A stretch of DNA of 33,130 nt. Source: a bacterium (GTDB lineage Bacteria > Desulfobacterota > Binatia > HRBIN30 > CADEER01). Of this stretch, positions 24,881-32,156 are shown piece by piece (the stretch's first letter is position 1; each line of letters starts with the position of its first letter). The notes beneath the pieces were generated by a model that saw only the letters and a program-made list of their open reading frames with translations, did not search any database and had not been told where the DNA came from. Made by a program: the position numbers and the translations under genes. The DNA lies in assembly GCA_030430165.1 (NCBI GenBank), contig JAUIGL010000072.1:1-33130 (forward strand), given 5' to 3'.

Positions 24881-24956
24881 GGCGAGGTAATAGCCGAAGA
24901 TCCGTCTCTGTAACCAGTGCAGCCGTTGGATTGGGTAGTACCCCACGCCTTACTGT

Positions 24957-25056
24957 GGCCCCCGCGCGGAGCGCGTTGCGACGACGGGCGCAGCCCGGCT
25001 TGGGACCGCTCGCCGCAGGCGGCGTTGGGACGACGCGCGTAGCGCGGCTTGGGACG
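24957..25056. repeat. GNA-triloop hairpin array C (right of defence island)
   Basis: Four perfect hairpins read on the plus strand: CGCGC-GGA-GCGCG (24963-24975), CGGGC-GCA-GCCCG (24985-24997), CGCC-GCA-GGCG (25011-25021) and CGCGC-GTA-GCGCG (25034-25046). The last three are each followed within a few bases by TTGGGAC. Orientation is opposite to array B, so the two arrays bracket the defence island as inverted copies. Confidence 0.88.
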
Positions 25057-25057
25057 A

Positions 25058-26182
25058 TCAGTCCAGCACGTCGGCCGCGATCAGTTCCTCGAGGTAGCGC
25101 GAGTCCCACCATGAGAGTTGTAGCTGCTTGGCGCGGCGGAAGTAGAGTTGGATGTCGTATTCGATGGTGAAGCCCATGCCGCCGTGGATTTGTTCTGCCA
25201 TGGCGGTGACGTCGCGGTAGGTTTGGCAGGCGAAGAGCTTTGCCATCGGCGCCAGGCGCGAGATCGACTTGCCGTTGGAGCGCGCCCAGGCCGCTTCGTA
25301 GACCAGGGTCTTGCCGCCGTCGACGTTGGTCGAGGCGTCGGCCATGTAGTGCGACAACGACTGGAACGCGCCGAGCGGCTTGCCGAACTGGCTGCGGTCG
25401 AGCGAGTACTGCACCGTCATCTCCAGCGCTCGCTCGGCGCCGCCGATCGCCTGCGCCGCGGCGAGCACGATGGCGTCGTGCATGACCGCGTCCCAGGCCT
25501 GCCAGCCGGCGTTTTCGTCGCCCAGCCGGTTCGAGGCCGGCACCCGCACGTCTTTGAAGTCGACCCGGTACTGCGTGTCCGACGCCAGGCTCATCTGCTG
25601 GGTCAGCTCGAGGCCAGGCGACTCGCGATCGACCAGCAGCAGCGTCACGTCGCGCTCGCCGTCGCCGGTTCGCACCAGCACCAACAGCTGTTGCGCCGAG
25701 CTGGCGAAGAGAACATGACGCTTGGTGCCGTTCAGCACGTAGGTGTCGCCGTCGGCGGTCGCGCGCATCTGCACGCCCTTGGCGCCGTAGCCGTTCTTCG
25801 GCTCGAGCCAGGCCGGGGTGACGATCAACTCGCCGGTGGCGATCTTCGGCAGGATCGAGCTCTTCTGGTCGTCGCTGCCCGCCGCGAGAATCGCGCCGGC
25901 ACTGACCACACAGCTGACGAAGTGCGGCGTCGGCGCCAGGGCGCGACCGAGCTCTTCGTAGACGACCGCGGCGTCGAGCATGCTCATGCCGGCGCCGCCG
26001 TACTGCTCGGGCAGGGTCATCCCGAGCAGGCCGAGCTCGCCGAGCTGCTTCCACAGCTCCGCCGAGTAGCCGACGGGGTCGTCCTCGAGCTCGCGCACCG
26101 CCTCCGCCGGCGACAGCTTCTCGCACACGTTGCGCACGGTCTCGCGCAGCATCTCTTGTTCTTCGGTGAAATCTAGATCCAT
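25058..26182 (-). CDS. Acyl-CoA dehydrogenase (FadE28/ChsE2-like partner)
   Basis: 374 residues with the usual N-terminal helical, beta and C-terminal helical domains (FTEEQEMLRETVRNV, LPEQYGGAGMS, RVDFKDVRVP, AEQIHGGMGFTIEYDIQLYFRRAK). The canonical YEGT catalytic segment is SWWDSR here, so the normal Glu is missing, and I see no substitute ER motif. In actinobacterial steroid degradation, dehydrogenases form heterotetramers in which one partner lacks the catalytic base (for example ChsE2 with ChsE1). This gene may be the non-catalytic partner of the dehydrogenase at 28601-29782. It is last in a minus-strand block after two MaoC-fold genes, 43 bp downstream of the second. Confidence 0.8.
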   Translation of the reverse strand: MDLDFTEEQEMLRETVRNVCEKLSPAEAVRELEDDPVGYSAELWKQLGELGLLGMTLPEQYGGAGMSMLDAAVVYEELGRALAPTPHFVSCVVSAGAILAAGSDDQKSSILPKIATGELIVTPAWLEPKNGYGAKGVQMRATADGDTYVLNGTKRHVLFASSAQQLLVLVRTGDGERDVTLLLVDRESPGLELTQQMSLASDTQYRVDFKDVRVPASNRLGDENAGWQAWDAVMHDAIVLAAAQAIGGAERALEMTVQYSLDRSQFGKPLGAFQSLSHYMADASTNVDGGKTLVYEAAWARSNGKSISRLAPMAKLFACQTYRDVTAMAEQIHGGMGFTIEYDIQLYFRRAKQLQLSWWDSRYLEELIAADVLD

Positions 26183-26225
26183 TTTTGCTCGCTCACGGTT
26201 TCCAGGTGTCGCCTTTGCGGCTCCA

Positions 26226-26699
26226 TCAGGGTTTCCAGTCGTCGCCTTTGCGACTCCAGGGGTTGTCGTTCTCGTCGTTGGGCAGGGCGACCCGCACCGC
26301 GCAACTCGTGCACAGGCGACCGTCGACAGCGACCTCGACGTTGAGGCTGGCCCAGGAGCAACCGCTGTCGTCCTTGTCGATGCCTTCGACGGTTCCGTTG
26401 AAGACCATCCGGTCGCCGGGAAAGATCGAATCCTTCATGCGAAACTTCATGCGCCCGAGGCGTCCGCGCGGCCCCGTCCAGTCGGTGACGTAGCGTTCGA
26501 ACCATGCCGCCAGATTCGGCGTGTTCATGAAGATGTCCTTGGTGCCGTTGCGATTGATCGCGAAGTCGCGGTCGTGGTGCATCGGGCGCCAGTCGCGACT
26601 CGCCAGAGCGCCGAGGATGACGGTCGTCGCGGTAACGTCGTAGGCGAGCGGTTCGAGCTTCTGTCCGACCTCGATCTGATCGGCGGTGAGCGTCGCCAT
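26226..26699 (-). CDS. MaoC-like enoyl-CoA hydratase subunit
   Basis: 157 residues, a single hot-dog fold. The hydratase-2 motif appears as SRDWRPMHHDRDFA with candidate catalytic Asp36 and His41, followed by a long central helix (TPNLAAWFERYVTDW) and strands FRMKDSIFPGDRMVFNGTV and SWASLNVEVAVDG. It would hydrate a 2-enoyl-CoA. It lies 2 bp after the FAS1-like partner gene, and the pair recalls the heteromeric MaoC hydratases ChsH1-ChsH2 of steroid side-chain degradation, which also sit next to paired acyl-CoA dehydrogenases. This subunit carries the better active site. Confidence 0.82.
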   Translation of the reverse strand: MATLTADQIEVGQKLEPLAYDVTATTVILGALASRDWRPMHHDRDFAINRNGTKDIFMNTPNLAAWFERYVTDWTGPRGRLGRMKFRMKDSIFPGDRMVFNGTVEGIDKDDSGCSWASLNVEVAVDGRLCTSCAVRVALPNDENDNPWSRKGDDWKP

Positions 26700-26701
26700 C
26701 G

Positions 26702-27223
26702 CTACTCCCCCCTCTTATAGCCGAATCCCGTGTAGGACTCGGTCGCTACCATTTCGCCGTCCTGGTTGAGGTACTGAACCTCGATCACCCAGAAGCGTCC
26801 GCTCCCCAGCTTGGTGGTCTTGGGCTCGCTCACCGAGTGCAGGATCTGGCGCGTGCGCAGACGGTCGCCGGGTCGGACCGGCTCGTAGAAGGTGATCTCG
26901 TTGTCGGTCATCACCGCTTCCGGCAAGCCGAGCGCCTGCTTGAGGTCGAAGTGCACCTGCAGCGGCTGCACCTCCGTGGTGCGACCCGGTGCCCAGTGGT
27001 GCGGCCGGAACCATACCGAGATCATCGTCGGCGGCGCGATCGGTCCGCCGGTGAGCTCCTCCGCCACCGCATCGTCCCAGAACAGGGGATTGCCGTTCTC
27101 GACCGAGCTGCAGCTGGTGTACATGTAGCCGCGCTCGGCCGGAAACTCGGTTTCTTCTTCGTACTGAATCTTGCCGATCCAGGACTGCACTTCACTGGGC
27201 AGGGACAACTGCGGCTCCTTCAT
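26702..27223 (-). CDS. FAS1-like / MaoC N-terminal hydratase subunit
   Basis: 173 residues from the ATG at 27223; longer frames extend into the repeat element and are rejected. The protein is a hot-dog fold of the FAS1-like dehydratase type. The hydratase-2 position reads SSVENGNPLFWDD, lacking a clear catalytic His, and is followed by APPTMISVWFRP, VHFDLKQALGLP and FYEPVRPGDRLRTRQ. It probably forms the substrate-binding half of a two-subunit hydratase with the next gene, 2 bp away. Good ribosome-binding sequence is not visible. Confidence 0.8.
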   Translation of the reverse strand: MKEPQLSLPSEVQSWIGKIQYEEETEFPAERGYMYTSCSSVENGNPLFWDDAVAEELTGGPIAPPTMISVWFRPHHWAPGRTTEVQPLQVHFDLKQALGLPEAVMTDNEITFYEPVRPGDRLRTRQILHSVSEPKTTKLGSGRFWVIEVQYLNQDGEMVATESYTGFGYKRGE

Positions 27224-27240
27224 CGAGAGAAAATACTTTT

Positions 27241-27409
27241 GCCGCAGATGAACGCTGATTTGCGCTGATGAGTATCCGGGGGAAACTAGACACGGGTGAA
27301 CACGGATGAACACGGAAACGTTCCGAGGCGCGCCCTCCGTGTTCATCCGTGTTCACCCGTGGTGAGCTCTTCATCCGATCAGCGTTCATCTGCGTTCATC
27401 TGCGGCTAG
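27241..27409. repeat. Nested inverted-repeat element, CGCAGAT/CACGGAT family, copy 2
   Basis: The outer arms are at 27241-27270 (GCCGCAGATGAACGCTGAT) and 27378-27409 (its mirror, ending TGCGGCTAG). The inner arms are at 27291-27315 and 27335-27361, built from CACGGATGAA repeats and their reverse complements. It has the same nested order as the element at 3989-4175. It lies inside the minus-strand catabolic block and separates the racemase-like gene from the hydratase pair. Confidence 0.9.
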
Positions 27410-27422
27410 TTTTTTCGACCGG

Positions 27423-28595
27423 CTACTCGACGACCCCGCCGCTGAGAAGCGATTCGATTCGCTCGGTTGCGATCCCCGCTCGTTCGAGGATTGCGTGGGT
27501 CTCGGTCTGGTCCGGGTCGGGGACTTGGTGCTTGGGCTGCTTGCGTACGCCGCCGGCGAGGATCGGCGCCACCTGACGGAACGCGCCGTGCTCTTCGTGC
27601 TCGGCATTCATGAAGACGTCGCGCGCCGTGAAGTGCGGGTCTTCGGTCAGCTCGGGGATGGTCAGCACCGGCGCGACACAGGTGTTGTTCGGGGCGAGCT
27701 CGGCGACCCATTCGTCGCGCGACCGCTGCTTGAACTTGGCGCGGAACGCGGCGCGGACCTCGTCCTGCTTGTCGTCGGTCATCTGGTGCGCGGCGTACTG
27801 CTCGAGCCCCAGGCGCTTGCAGAGCTCGGCGTAGAAGTGCGGCTCGATGGCGCCGACCGACAGCCACTTGCCGTCGGCGGTTTCGTAGACATCGTAGAAG
27901 GCGTACTTGCCGGTGAGCAGGGTCTGGCGCGGACCCGCGACCTCGCCCGCCGCCAGATACTGGTCGATGCTGAGCGACATCAACGACAGCACACCCTCGG
28001 CGGCCGACACGTCGAGATACGCGCCCTTGCCGGAGAGCGAGCGCTTGACCAGGGCGGCGAGGATCGACAGGACCGCCTGCATCCCGCCACCGGCGCTGTC
28101 GGCGACGGTCGCGCCGGGGATTGGCGGTCCGCCGTCGCCACGCGGCTCGCTGCACGCGAGGTAGCCGGCCAACGCCAGGTAGTTGATGTCGTGGCCCGCC
28201 CACTGGGCGTACGGCCCGTCCTGACCGTAGCCGCTGGTCGAGCAGTAGACGATGCGCGGGTTCGCCGCCGACACCGCCGCGTAGCCGATGCCGAGCCGAT
28301 CGACGACGCCGGGACGGTAGCTCTCGATGACGACGTCGGCCGACTTGCAGAGGTCGAGAAACAGCTCGACCCCGGTCTCGGCCTTGAGGTCGAGCCGCAT
28401 GCGCCGCATGCCGCGCCCCGCGCCGTAGGTGTGGTACGGGGGGCGGATCTGCACCGCCCCCTTCTTGCGGGTCGGGCCGACTTTGACGACGTCGGCGCCG
28501 TAGTCCGCCAGCATCCGCGACGCGCGCGACGCCGGACCGACGCTCGACAGGTCGAGGACCGTGACGCCGGCGAGAAAATCCTGCTGGTCCGCCAT
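27423..28595 (-). CDS. Alpha-methylacyl-CoA racemase-like family III protein
   Basis: 390 residues from the ATG at 28595. The fold is family III CoA-transferase, but the active-site set matches alpha-methylacyl-CoA racemase: His135 (AGHDINYLALAG), Asp166 (ATVADSAGGGM) and Glu251 (VGAIEPHFYAEL). These correspond to the His/Asp/Glu positions reported for the mycobacterial racemase MCR. It would interconvert R and S 2-methylacyl-CoA, needed before oxidation of branched side chains such as that of cholesterol. It starts 5 bp after the stop of the upstream acyl-CoA dehydrogenase, so coupling is likely. Confidence 0.85.
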   Translation of the reverse strand: MADQQDFLAGVTVLDLSSVGPASRASRMLADYGADVVKVGPTRKKGAVQIRPPYHTYGAGRGMRRMRLDLKAETGVELFLDLCKSADVVIESYRPGVVDRLGIGYAAVSAANPRIVYCSTSGYGQDGPYAQWAGHDINYLALAGYLACSEPRGDGGPPIPGATVADSAGGGMQAVLSILAALVKRSLSGKGAYLDVSAAEGVLSLMSLSIDQYLAAGEVAGPRQTLLTGKYAFYDVYETADGKWLSVGAIEPHFYAELCKRLGLEQYAAHQMTDDKQDEVRAAFRAKFKQRSRDEWVAELAPNNTCVAPVLTIPELTEDPHFTARDVFMNAEHEEHGAFRQVAPILAGGVRKQPKHQVPDPDQTETHAILERAGIATERIESLLSGGVVE

Positions 28596-28600
28596 TCCGC

Positions 28601-29782
28601 TCAGAAGTTCTTGGGCAGTCCGAGCTTGCGGCGAGCAATGATGTTCTTCTGGATCTCCGAAGCGCCGCCGCCGATGGTATCGATCACGGTGTAGCGGTAG
28701 GTCGACTCGGAGCGTCCCTTCATCGGCGCGTCTTCGGTGTGCACGCGCAGCTGCGAGCCGGGACCGGCGATGTCCATCGAGGCATTGGCGAGGCGCTTGG
28801 AGAGCTCGGTGGCGAAGAGCTTGTAGGACGACGCCTCGTTGGTCGGCGGCTTGCCACCCTTCATCGACTGGGCGACGAAGCGCAGCCCCATGACGCGGGC
28901 GACCTCGCCTTCGGTGGCGAGATGCGCGATCTGGCGGCGAATCACCGGATCGTCGCGCAGCGGCTCGCCGTCGCAGGTCTCGTTCTTTACGTACTCGGTG
29001 AGCAGCTCGAGTCGCTGGTCGATCGGCGAGTAAGTGAACATGGTGAAGCGCTCGAGGTCGAGCGCCTCGGAGATGTACTGGAACCCCTTGTTGAGCTCGC
29101 CGACGCGGTAGTCGTCGCCGACGTAGACGTTGTCGAAGTACACCGAGTTGGTGCGCTCGTCGCCGATGGTGTGGATCGCCTGGATCTCGAGCCCGGGGTG
29201 ATCCATCGGGATCAGGAACAGCGAGATGCCGTAGTGCTTGGGCGCGTCGGGATCGGTGCGGGCGCCGACCCAATACCACTCGGCGAAGTGCGCCGACGTG
29301 GTCCAGATCTTCTGTCCGTTCAAGCGCCAGCCGTCGCCGTCGCGGGTCGCCTTGAGCTCCATCGCCGCGGCGTCGGAACCGGCCTGCGGCTCGCTGTAGC
29401 CGACCGCGAACTCGACCTCGTTGCGCAGGATCTTCGGCAGGAACTCCTTCTTGAGCTTCTCGCTGCCGTGGCGGATCAGCGTCTTGCCGATGATGCCGAC
29501 GCCCTTGCCGATCTGCGGACCACCGCGGCGGGCGAGCGCTTCGTTCAAGATGTACTCGTAGACCCCTTCGCCCTCCTGGCCGCCCCACTCCTTGGGCCAG
29601 GTCATTCCGAGCCAACCGCGGTCGCCGATCTTGCGCATGAACTCGCGCCGTTTCGGCGTGTCGACGATCTGCGCCATGTTCTCACGGGTGACGTCCATCA
29701 CCTCGGGGTCGTAGTGCTCGTCGAGAAACTTCTCGACCTCGCGCGCGTACTCTTGCTGTTCCTCGGTAAATTCGAAATCCAC
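28601..29782 (-). CDS. Acyl-CoA dehydrogenase (FadE29/ChsE1-like)
   Basis: 393 residues from the GTG at 29782, with GGGAGG about 9 bases upstream; the frame extends to 29896 but those residues look non-coding. Motifs are GYSEPQAGSDAA, NGQKIWTTSAHFAEWYWVGARTDP (as adjoining motifs) and GGGASEIQKNIIARRKLGLP. The canonical YEGT Glu is Gly, whereas Glu244 (LDLERFTMF) sits at the alternative catalytic position used by isovaleryl-CoA dehydrogenase and probably ChsE1. It is the first gene of the minus-strand block and shares a control region with the divergent F420-type gene. It probably desaturates a branched or steroid side-chain acyl-CoA. Confidence 0.83.
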   Translation of the reverse strand: MDFEFTEEQQEYAREVEKFLDEHYDPEVMDVTRENMAQIVDTPKRREFMRKIGDRGWLGMTWPKEWGGQEGEGVYEYILNEALARRGGPQIGKGVGIIGKTLIRHGSEKLKKEFLPKILRNEVEFAVGYSEPQAGSDAAAMELKATRDGDGWRLNGQKIWTTSAHFAEWYWVGARTDPDAPKHYGISLFLIPMDHPGLEIQAIHTIGDERTNSVYFDNVYVGDDYRVGELNKGFQYISEALDLERFTMFTYSPIDQRLELLTEYVKNETCDGEPLRDDPVIRRQIAHLATEGEVARVMGLRFVAQSMKGGKPPTNEASSYKLFATELSKRLANASMDIAGPGSQLRVHTEDAPMKGRSESTYRYTVIDTIGGGASEIQKNIIARRKLGLPKNF

Positions 29783-29964
29783 GATGCACTGCCTCCCGGC
29801 ACCCGAAGCAACCCCCGCCTCGCCCGGTGCCACCACGGAAACTCGTTCAGTGACGGCGGGTTGGCTCGAGCCTAGCCAGCCGAATCCGGCCGGCAAGACC
29901 CCCCATCCCCCGCTTACGTTTTGACTGGAAAGTCCGCTTCTTATAGCATGCGCCGCTGGCTAGG

Positions 29965-29978
29965 CAAACGACCGTTTG
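29965..29978. promoter_or_regulatory. PsrA/TetR-type palindrome in divergent control region
   Basis: CAAACG-AC-CGTTTG is a perfect 14-bp palindrome with the same arms as the one at 11639-11652. It lies between the divergent acyl-CoA dehydrogenase (start 29782) and LLM oxidoreductase (start 30023). TTGACT at about 29922 and TATAGC at 29943 are a poor, short-spaced promoter candidate on the plus strand. Repression of both directions by a TetR-family regulator released by an acyl-CoA is the simplest reading. Confidence 0.6.
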
Positions 29979-30022
29979 TCTGGATTTCCCGACCTCTTAA
30001 TCGCGAAGGAGGGCCCCCCGAC

Positions 30023-31093
30023 ATGGGCCTGAAAATTGAGACGATTCTGCTCAGTCTCGAGGCAGACCAATACGCAGGCAAGGGCCAGAAGGCGCCCGGG
30101 ATTGCCGACTACGCAGCAGCCGCGCGCGACATGGAGGCGCTCGGCTTCGACCATCTGACGACCGCCGAGGCGGGCCACGATCCGTTCCTGCCGATCGCCA
30201 TCGCCGCCGAGCACACCGAGCGTGTCCAGCTGGCGACCAACGTCGCCATCGCCTTCCCGCGCAGTCCGATGGTGACGGCGCAGATCGCCTGGGACCTGCA
30301 GCACCTGTCGGGCGGGCGCTTCCAGCTCGGCATCGGCACCCAGGTCAAAGGCCACAACGAGCGCCGCTACGCGGCGCCGTGGACCGCGCCGCCGGGCCCG
30401 CGACTGCGCGACTACGTGCAGTGCCTGCGCGCCATCTTCGCCTCGTTCCAGAACGGCAAGGTGAGCAAGTTCGAAGGCGAGCACTATCAGTTCACCATGC
30501 TGCCGCCGTTCTTCAGCCCCGGCCCGATCGACTACCCGGCGCCGCCGATCCACATCGCCGCCGTCAACAAATACATGACCCGCCTCGCCGGCGAGCTCTG
30601 CGACGGCCTGCGCCTGCATCCGATCGCCACCTTCAAGTACACCCAGGAAGTCATCCTGCCGGCAGTCGAGACGGGCGCGAAGAAGGCGGGCCGCGACCTC
30701 GCCGACATCGAGATCGTCGGCGCTCCGTTCATGGCGATCGCTCCCGACGAAGAAGGCGTCGAAAAGGCCAAGGCGGAGACGCGCCAGCGCATCTCCTTCT
30801 ACGCATCGACCCGCACCTACCACTCGGTGCTGAACTTCCACGGCTGGGAAGACGTCGGAGCCAAGCTCCACCAGTACTCGCTCGAGGGCAAGTGGGCGGA
30901 GATGCCTTCCCTGATCACCGACGACATGCTCGAGGAGTTCGCTCTGATCGGCACCTACGACCAGGTCGCCAAGCTGGTCGCCGACCGCTGCCCCGGAGCG
31001 TTCACCACCGTCATGCTCGACATGCCGCACGACCTCCGCGCCGACCGAGATCGGGTCAAGGACATCGTGCGCGACATCCGCAACCTCGGCTGA
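30023..31093 (+). CDS. LLM-class F420-dependent oxidoreductase
   Basis: 356 residues from the ATG at 30023, which has GAAGGAGGG about 9 bases upstream; a longer frame from 29921 would translate the operator. The luciferase-like TIM barrel is evident: GFDHLTTAEAGHDPFLP, VQLATNVAIAFPRSP, LSGGRFQLGIGTQVKGHNERRY read as consecutive motifs, and IHIAAVNKYMTRLAGELCDGLRLHP. It fits the TIGR03617-type F420-dependent group. It would transfer hydride between F420 and an organic substrate in the cytosol. The divergent dehydrogenase and shared palindrome tie it to the catabolic block. Choice of F420 over FMN is from family resemblance only. Confidence 0.85.
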   Translation: MGLKIETILLSLEADQYAGKGQKAPGIADYAAAARDMEALGFDHLTTAEAGHDPFLPIAIAAEHTERVQLATNVAIAFPRSPMVTAQIAWDLQHLSGGRFQLGIGTQVKGHNERRYAAPWTAPPGPRLRDYVQCLRAIFASFQNGKVSKFEGEHYQFTMLPPFFSPGPIDYPAPPIHIAAVNKYMTRLAGELCDGLRLHPIATFKYTQEVILPAVETGAKKAGRDLADIEIVGAPFMAIAPDEEGVEKAKAETRQRISFYASTRTYHSVLNFHGWEDVGAKLHQYSLEGKWAEMPSLITDDMLEEFALIGTYDQVAKLVADRCPGAFTTVMLDMPHDLRADRDRVKDIVRDIRNLG

Positions 31094-31112
31094 AATCCAG
31101 AGAGGAAAAGAA

Positions 31113-31200
31113 CTAGCCGCAGATGGACGCTGATCTGCACTGATGGGCAATACTTACCACGGGTGAACACGGACAACACGGATCCGTGTTCATCCGTGGT
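31113..31200. repeat. Nested inverted-repeat element, CGCAGAT/CACGGAT family, copy 3 (truncated)
   Basis: The outer left arm (31113-31144, CTAGCCGCAGATGGACGC) and both inner arms (31157-31182 and 31182-31200, CACGGGTGAACACGG and mirror) are present. The outer right arm is missing or decayed. The inner spacer is nearly zero. It fills most of the gap before the crotonase gene. Confidence 0.85.
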
Positions 31201-31238
31201 TCAATTCCACCTGCGCTCAAGAACTTCAGGAGCTCGAT

Positions 31239-32066
31239 ATGGCTGAGAAAGACCATTACCTATTCGAAGTGAAGGACAACATCGGGATCGTCACGTTCAA
31301 CCGGCCCGATCGGCTCAATGCCGTCAACTGGGATCTCGCATCCGATCTGGTGCAGCTGTTTCGCGATCTGCGCTTCCGCGACGAGGTTCGCGTCATCGTG
31401 CTGACCGGCGCCGGGCGCGCGTTCTGCTCGGGCGGCGATGCCGACTTCTTGAGCGGAGGCGACGACCGGCCGCTGCCGGGACTCTCCGAGCCCGACCGCT
31501 ACCTCGAGCGCTACCAGCGCAAGACGCCGGCCGGGCCTTTCGCCGAGTTCACCAAGATGATCATCGACGTCGAGAAGCCGGTGATCGCCGCGATCCACGG
31601 CGCCGCGGTCGGCGCCGGCCTCGCCTATGCGCTCGCCTGCGATCGCCGCTTCGCCGACAAGACGACGCGCATGTCCGCGGCGATGGTCCGCCTGGGCTTC
31701 TCTCCCGACTGCGGCATCACCTATTTCCTGCCGCGCGTCACCAGCCTGTCGACCGCGCTGATGATGGTCGAAACCGGCCGCATCCTCGAAGCCGAGGAGG
31801 CGCACAAAGAGGGACTGATCGACGAGCTGGTCGACGACGGCAAAGCCCTCGACGCCGCCATGGAGTACGCGCGCAAGCTGGCCAACGGCCCGAGTGTCGC
31901 GATCGACCTGGCGCGCCGCTTCATCCACAAGTCGCTCACCTCGACCCTCGACGAGATCCTCGACTACGAAGCCGTCGCCTCGACGATGTCGGCAGCGACC
32001 CGCGACGCCCGCGAGGGCACGCAGTCGTTCATCGAGAAACGCAAGCCCGAGTTCAAGGGATACTGA
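31239..32066 (+). CDS. Crotonase-fold enoyl-CoA isomerase/hydratase
   Basis: 275 residues. CoA-binding and oxyanion-hole motifs are present (NRPDRLNAVN, GRAFCSGGD at 59-67, IHGAAVGAGLAYALACD at 119-135). Both Glu residues of classical enoyl-CoA hydratase are absent: the GGGCEL position reads GAGLAYA. Instead Asp157 occurs in LGFSPDCGITYFLPR, as in the PaaG-type isomerases, so double-bond isomerisation or ring chemistry is more likely than simple hydration. EchA20 of steroid degradation is another crotonase to compare with. CAGGAG precedes the ATG by 8 bases. It follows the F420-type gene by 145 bp. Confidence 0.85.
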   Translation: MAEKDHYLFEVKDNIGIVTFNRPDRLNAVNWDLASDLVQLFRDLRFRDEVRVIVLTGAGRAFCSGGDADFLSGGDDRPLPGLSEPDRYLERYQRKTPAGPFAEFTKMIIDVEKPVIAAIHGAAVGAGLAYALACDRRFADKTTRMSAAMVRLGFSPDCGITYFLPRVTSLSTALMMVETGRILEAEEAHKEGLIDELVDDGKALDAAMEYARKLANGPSVAIDLARRFIHKSLTSTLDEILDYEAVASTMSAATRDAREGTQSFIEKRKPEFKGY

Positions 32067-32068
32067 TT

Positions 32069-32139
32069 CGGGGTACGGGGTACAGGGTACGGGGTACGGC
32101 TTGGGAGAGCCCGTACCCTGTACCCCGTACCCCGTACCC
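32069..32139. repeat. GGGTAC inverted repeat
   Basis: The left arm (32069-32099) consists of four ~8-bp repeats of GGGGTACG and the right arm (32110-32139) mirrors them as CCGTACCC, with a 9-10 base spacer. It fills the gap between the crotonase and the next flavoprotein. Design is as in the other mirrored tandem-repeat families. Confidence 0.92.
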
Positions 32140-32156
32140 AGCGAGCGAAGCGAGCA

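Noticed and set aside
31216..31230. KstR2-like operator CAAG-AA-CTTC before the crotonase
   Set aside because: It is imperfect in one arm and lies next to or within the ribosome-binding site; chance is likely.
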